A stretch of 64,000 nucleotides of DNA from Lasiosphaeris hirsuta (Eukaryota > Ascomycota > Sordariomycetes > Sordariales > Lasiosphaeriaceae), in the NCBI GenBank assembly GCA_030549175.1, contig JAUKUA010000005.1, positions 1,054,001-1,118,000 on the forward strand. Direction: 5' to 3'. The position numbers and the translations under genes were made by a program. Below the pieces are notes generated by a model. It did no database searches. It saw only the letters and a program-made list of their open reading frames with translations, and had not been told where the DNA came from. Shown here in pieces: positions 58,747 to 64,000 of the stretch (its first letter is position 1; every line of letters starts with the position of its first letter).

Positions 58747-59514
58747 CCGTCGTAGTGTGCTGTCGATTAGTCGTCGTAGGGAGGGGCAGTCTGGGATACC
58801 ACTAGACTCGTGTGATTGTGCGTTGTGGTGCGGGTTTGCAGTGTTCAATTGCTGAAGTTTTGGAGGAAATGCGGTATACAATCAAGCAGTGCAGAAAGCA
58901 TAACAAGATAACTATTGTTGTCGCTGAACCCCTAAGCTCTTTGTCAACTCTGCGTGTCTAGGTGATAACCAACGGAAGCGCAATGGGAGCTTCAGCTCAG
59001 CCCAGTGGGGAAGAGCTGTTGGAGCTGTCTCAGATACCAGCTTTCCGCGGGCCAAAGTGGGGCCAAGCTTGCCGGCGCCGTTACACCCTGGTCCTTCCTA
59101 TTGTGCAATTTTCCAAGCCGGGCCGTCCACATTGTCGCTTCATAACACGCGAAGCAACGAGCGCGTACCACCAAGCACCACACGCACCTCTTCAACCACG
59201 GCACATTGAAAACGACCCGCGCTTGTTCTTGCCAATTTCATCACCACCACAACACACACTCCCTCCACCGCATTTCCACACTCGAATATCCATCTGCTGC
59301 CTCGGCCCGCGACCTGTTGGGCATCCCCGCGGACCCGCATTTCCCAATCCGAAGTTAACGTCGCACACACGCGCCTCGCCGCTACCCTCCCCGTCGCCGG
59401 CCCGATCCTCTCGATTCTCTCGGTTTCCATTGAGCGGGCAACACGAGACGGAACTGATTCACCCACCCACGGCATTTCACCGACCAAGCGCGTTGCTGTG
59501 GCTTTTCGCGCGCA
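58747..59514. other. Intergenic region and pds5 leader
   Basis: 768 bp between the NLR-type stop and the pds5 ATG. The half nearest pds5 is C-rich and purine-poor on the plus strand, as in many fungal leaders. A plus-strand open frame that overlaps the pds5 start in another frame is a shadow. Confidence 0.5.
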
Positions 59515-62500
59515 ATGGCGCCTCGCAGGAGCGCTGTCGAGGAGGTAGAAGAGCAAGAGCAGGACGACGAGAGGGTCACGCTCAAATTCGACGAGCCGCT
59601 GACATGGCGCCCTGGGAAGCCCATCGCGATTGACCAGCTCCTCAAGCGGCTCGACCGGCTGTCCAAGGAGCTGGCCGAGATGGACCAGGAGACGGTTGAC
59701 ACGAACTCTCTGACCAAGGTCGCCAAGGAGGTGGCATCCCACCAGCTCCTCAACCACAAGGACAAGGGCGTGAGGGCATACACTGCCTGCTGCGTCGTCG
59801 ACATCCTTAGACTTTGCGCCCCCGATGCGCCGTTTACCCCCTCTCAGCTGAAGGTGCGCGCTTCCGGTATCCCCCACCGCTGCTTTGCCGGTTTTTTTCT
59901 TCTTTTTTTTCTTCTGCTAATTGTCTGTCTGTTTCTCACCTCTAGGATATCTTTAACCTCAGCATTACTTCCATCATTCCCGCCCTTTTCGATCCTTCCA
60001 ACCCGTACAATAACCAGCACAAGTACGTCCTGCGATCCTTCGCCGAAATCAAGAGTGTTGTCCTGCTTATGGACGTTGAGGGGAGCGAGACTCTACTACT
60101 CCACTTATTCTCAACAATCTTTGACGGCGTGTCGGGAGTCAAGTCGACATCAGGAGAAAATGTGGCCAAGGATGTCGAGTTCTCCATGCAGGAGCTACTG
60201 GGTGTTATTATTGATGACGCCGTGAGTCTGCCCGGGAAGGTGGTGGATGTCATCATGGCCCAATTCCTTAGGGCGGCTGCCCCTGGAGGTACGAAAGATA
60301 GGCATGACTTCGTTCCAATCGACGACAACCAAGCAACGCTACTTTTGAAGGAGGAACCTGAGGCCTACCAAATGGCGAAAAACCTGTGCCAGACCTATGA
60401 GGAGAAGATGGCTCGGTTCGTTAGCCAGTACTTTAGCGACGTTATTCTGGAAGGAACCAGCTTTGCCGGGAGGCCGAACAATCGAGATGAGGAGGATTCG
60501 GACGAAGAGGGTGGCCCTACCGGTCCGTCTGATGCTGATTTGAAGGAACTCAGAAAGTCCCACATCTTGATTCGCGAGGTTTGGAAAGCCGCACCCATGA
60601 TCCTTCAAAACGTCGTTCCACAAGTAGATGCCGAGCTGGCGGCCGACAATGTGCACTTGCGCCAGCTTGCGACCGAGACGCTGGGAGACATGATCTCGGG
60701 CATTGGCGCAGCAGGACCTCCGCTTCGCCCAACATTGGATCCCGCCGCGTATCCCCCACTAAAATTGGAGGACGACGATCGAACTGACGCCCCCGCCATC
60801 AACATTCTCACCACACCACTTTCGGCCATATCCTTTTCACAAACACACAGCATCACCTTCCACAACTTTATCAGCAGGAAGAATGATAAAGCGCCTACTA
60901 TCCGTGCTACCTGGACAACTGCCGTAGGGTATATCCTCTCGACCTCGGCGGGTGGGATAGGACTCAGTCGTGAGGACGAGACGGCCCTGGTCCAAGGACT
61001 CGGAGAGAAGCTGTCTGATAGCGACGAGCGGGTCAGATTGGCAGCTGTCCGAGCTATCGAGTCTTTTAGATTCCAAGACGTCATTTCGAAGCTGGCGCCA
61101 AACGGGGGCGTTAGCAAGGAGGGTTCGGTTCTCTCTACTTTGGCCGACCGTTGCCGCGACAGGAAACCGGCTGTGAGGGTTGCCGCCATGTCACTATTGA
61201 GCAAGCTCTGGGCGGTTGGCACTGGGGAGCTGCTCGCCGGAAACGAGGCTGTCACGGCTGCCCTTTCAGGCGTTCCTACTCGCATCTTCAATGCCTTCTA
61301 CGCTAACGATCTTGAGCTCAATGTGCTGCTGGACCGCGTCATTTATGAGTGCCTCGTGCCTCTTGGGTACCCGCCGGCCAAGAAAGGTTCCAAGAACACT
61401 GGCTCAAATGGGAATTCCCAGTCTCAGCAGCCTGTCGTTGCTTCTCTGGACCACGATGCCATACGGGCCGAGAGGATACTTCTTTTGGTCCGGTCTCTCG
61501 ATCTGGGGGGTAAAAAGGCGTTCTTCGCCATGCAAGCCAGACAGCCTCAATTCTCTACCGTTTTCGACTCGTATTTAAAGGCGTGCGACCAATACAACGG
61601 GGGTGTCATGGATGACGCCGCCGATAAAAAGACGACCAACATCAACAAGACTGCCCAATACCTCGCCCAGTTCCTCCCTGATCCCGCCAAAGGAAAGGGT
61701 GACCTAATCAAGTTCGCCAAGATCAATGACCGCCGCAACTACAACCTGATCAAATATATCGTCGGCCAAGAACACGATTTCAAAACGGTTCACAACGCCC
61801 TCAGGGAGCTGATCAAGCGCATTCAGGCGAGTAAAGACCCAACTATTCTGGATACGCTACTCCCTCTTCTCTACCGTGCTGGTTGCATCATGTTCAACCG
61901 CAGCCACCTGTCCACGATCATGGAATACTCAAAATCAGACCAGGACGGGATGGGAGCTGTCGCACACGAGATCCTAAATGAGATATCGCACAGCAATCCA
62001 GATCTATTCAGAACCCATATCGGCCAGCTCTGCAAGGATCTAGTCGATCAGGCGCCTACTCCAAGTAAAGATAATGACCCGATAGTAGTCGAGACATTGA
62101 AAGCTTGCTCGACATATGCGCGCAAGTACCCCAAGGACGTCCCAATGGACAAGGAGTTCATCCAGACGATGATCAAGTATGCACTCTACGGCCAGCCTGC
62201 CCGTGCCGCCAAGTATGCCGTCAATATCTTGTTATCTAAAAATGATGACAAGAGCATGTTGAGTGCAACTGATCTTCTTCAGAGGACCATGAAGGATTGG
62301 ACGTATGGATCACCTCATTTTCTCAACAAACTAGCCGCCGTGAGCCAATTAGAGCTTCTTGCACCCAAGGTAACAGAAGAAGTAGACGAGAAGATTCTCA
62401 ACATGACAGTCCAGCAGGTCCTCCTCGAAGTCCGGACAGATGCCAGCGAGCGCGATCCTGACTGGGTCGACGACGCAGAAATCGACGAGGAGTGCCAGGC

Positions 62501-64000
62501 CAAATGTCTCGCGTTGAAAATTCTGGTCAACAGGCTGCGGAGCGTCGGAGACATCGCCGAGGCGAAAGATAAGGCAAAGCCGGTGTGGAAGATGCTTGTG
62601 AAACTGATTAAAGAAGACGGAGAAATCTGCAAAGTCAAGGACACTCCCAAGTACCACAGGTCACGGCTGAGACTGCTGGCGGCGCAGCTCATGCTGAAAC
62701 TGTGCACCCAGAAACACTTTGACGATCTGCTCTTGCCGGAGGGCTTCGACACGCTTGCTCTGATAGCACAAGACGGCGTCCAAGAGGTCCGACATGAGTT
62801 TGTGAGGAAACTGCAAAAGTATCTGGCAGATGGAAAGCTGCGCTCTAGATATTACACCATCGTCTTCCTCCTGGCGTTTGAACCGCATAGCGACTTCAAG
62901 CAGCGCACGGAGACCTGGATCCGGTCGCGGGCACGGTACTTTGAAGAAAACAAGCAACCCGTCCTCGAGGCCATCATGGCCCGCCTACTATCTCTACTGG
63001 CGCACCACCCCGACTATAGCCACGAGCTGGACCTGCTGGTGGATCATGCGCGGTACATACTGTTTTACGTCGGCTTGGTGGCGACCGAAGCTAACCTGGG
63101 CCTGATCTACAAGTACGCCGAGCGCGTCAAGCAGACACAGGATGCGCTGAACCCAGGCAGTGATAAGCACCAAGTATTATGCGATCTAGCGTTGACGGTG
63201 ATCCGTAAATGGCAAGACAAGAAGGGCTGGGCGTTTAGCGCATATCCAAACAAAGTTGGGCTGCCGCTCGGCCTATACACGGCGCTCAAGTCGCACAATG
63301 AAGCGCAAGCTGTGGCCGAGAAGCAGTTCGCTCCTGATGGCATCGATGAGAAGCTGGATGAACTATTGCGAGCGATGGATCGCAAGAAGGTAAGCTCTTC
63401 ACACTATGATGCTAAATGTGTGAAGTTGATGTTAACGAGATGGTTACAGAAACGCAAATTGCATGAGGACCGAAATGACGGCCACCCACCCGCAAAGAAA
63501 ACCCGCTTCCCGTCCCGCGCAGCTCTCAAGGAGCCCAAAGCCGCCAAGAGCAGCCCAGCAAAGAAATCTTCCTCTGGAGCAAAGCCCAAGAGGAAGCAAA
63601 GGAAACCGCTGTCTGCTGAGGCCAAGGCGAAGGCCGAAGAAGCGGCCGAAAACCGTCGCCGTAGCGGACGCTCGAGAGGGGGCAAGTCCTACATCGAGCG
63701 CGACTCGTCGGAAGATGACGAGGAGATGCTTGATGGAGTGGCCGAGTGGGAGTATATGAAGAGCGGGTCTGAGGATGGGGAGGGCAGCGATGCGGCCGAG
63801 GAAGATGAAGAGACCGAAGAGAACGAAGGGGAGAAGGAGGTCGCGGCATCTGCCTCGAAGAAGAAGACGAAGTCTGTTGCAGCTCCGGCCCCTCCGCTTG
63901 ATGATGACAACGACAGTGTGCTGTCCGATCCCGTGGATGCTGACGAGGAGAAGGAGCTTGAAGAGGAGCCAGCAGAGGAAGAGGAGGTGGATGCCGAGCA
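59515..64000 (+). CDS. pds5: Pds5/Spo76 cohesin-associated protein, 3' end cut by the window edge
   Basis: Exons 59515-59853, 59946-63389 and 63450 onward, open to the window end; over 1440 residues are visible. The N-terminus (LTFDEPL-like LKFDEPLTWR, then LLKRLDRLSKELAEMDQ) and KGVRAYTACCVVDILRLCAPDAPF (shown in the sequence around 59765-59840) are diagnostic for Pds5. HEAT-type helical repeats fill most of the protein (LSDSDERVRLAAVRAIESF region, DRKPAVRVAAMSLL). The C-terminal part beyond 63450 is basic, with KKTRFPSR and GRSRGGK patches, then acidic. Pds5 binds cohesin and controls its chromosome association; the Sordaria ortholog Spo76 is needed for meiotic chromosome structure. The intron at 63390-63449 is 60 bp and contains no in-frame stop. 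The stop codon lies outside the window. Confidence 0.95.

Noticed and set aside
58962..59633. 223-codon plus-strand frame before pds5
   Set aside because: Overlaps the pds5 start in another frame; Pro/His/Arg-rich composition reflects the C-rich leader.

Overview
The window is nuclear DNA from a filamentous ascomycete, most likely a Sordariomycete. The evidence is short introns (mostly 50-95 bp) with GT-AG ends, GC-rich coding sequence, and full-length orthologs of typical Pezizomycotina genes (Hsp104, Ctr9, Snx41, capping enzyme, Pds5/Spo76, Pbn1, mL67). I cannot name the species. Fourteen protein-coding genes and one decayed gene are supported; I found no tRNA, rRNA, CRISPR array or intact transposon. 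Exon boundaries were read by eye from reading frame, splice consensus and family conservation, so each junction is a model.

Layout. 1-19.5 kb is almost empty. The only gene is a minus-strand TALE homeobox regulator (4434-5890), followed on its upstream side by about 13.6 kb with no convincing CDS. This desert holds microsatellites, long homopolymers, a strongly strand-skewed segment and repeated CTGTCAAA (TALE-type) motifs, including a 17-bp palindrome. 19.5-32.7 kb is gene-dense: a caspase-like/rhodanese fusion protein (minus) divergent from pbn1 (plus), a P-loop sulfotransferase-like protein (plus), then mitochondrial mL67/Mhr1 and hsp104 (both minus).

33.3-41 kb looks like an accessory stretch between conserved genes: a six-hairpin-like gene broken by four frame changes, an intronless PrpF-family isomerase with a mitochondrial-type N-terminus, and a fungal regulator-like protein without a visible zinc cluster. 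41-51 kb returns to housekeeping genes: ctr9 (minus), snx41 (plus) and ceg1 (plus). 52-58.7 kb carries a membrane protein with a Ser/Thr-rich ectodomain (minus) and, divergently, a fungal NLR-type protein (alpha/beta-hydrolase, NB-ARC, TPR). pds5 starts at 59515 and runs off the right edge.

How the genes fit together. Ctr9 (Paf1 complex) and Ceg1 (cap synthesis) both act with RNA polymerase II early in transcription, but they are separate genes, not an operon. The items most worth a second look are the homeobox gene with its long upstream desert and possible self-binding sites, and the two architectures built on cell-death or immunity domains (caspase-rhodanese; hydrolase-NB-ARC-TPR).
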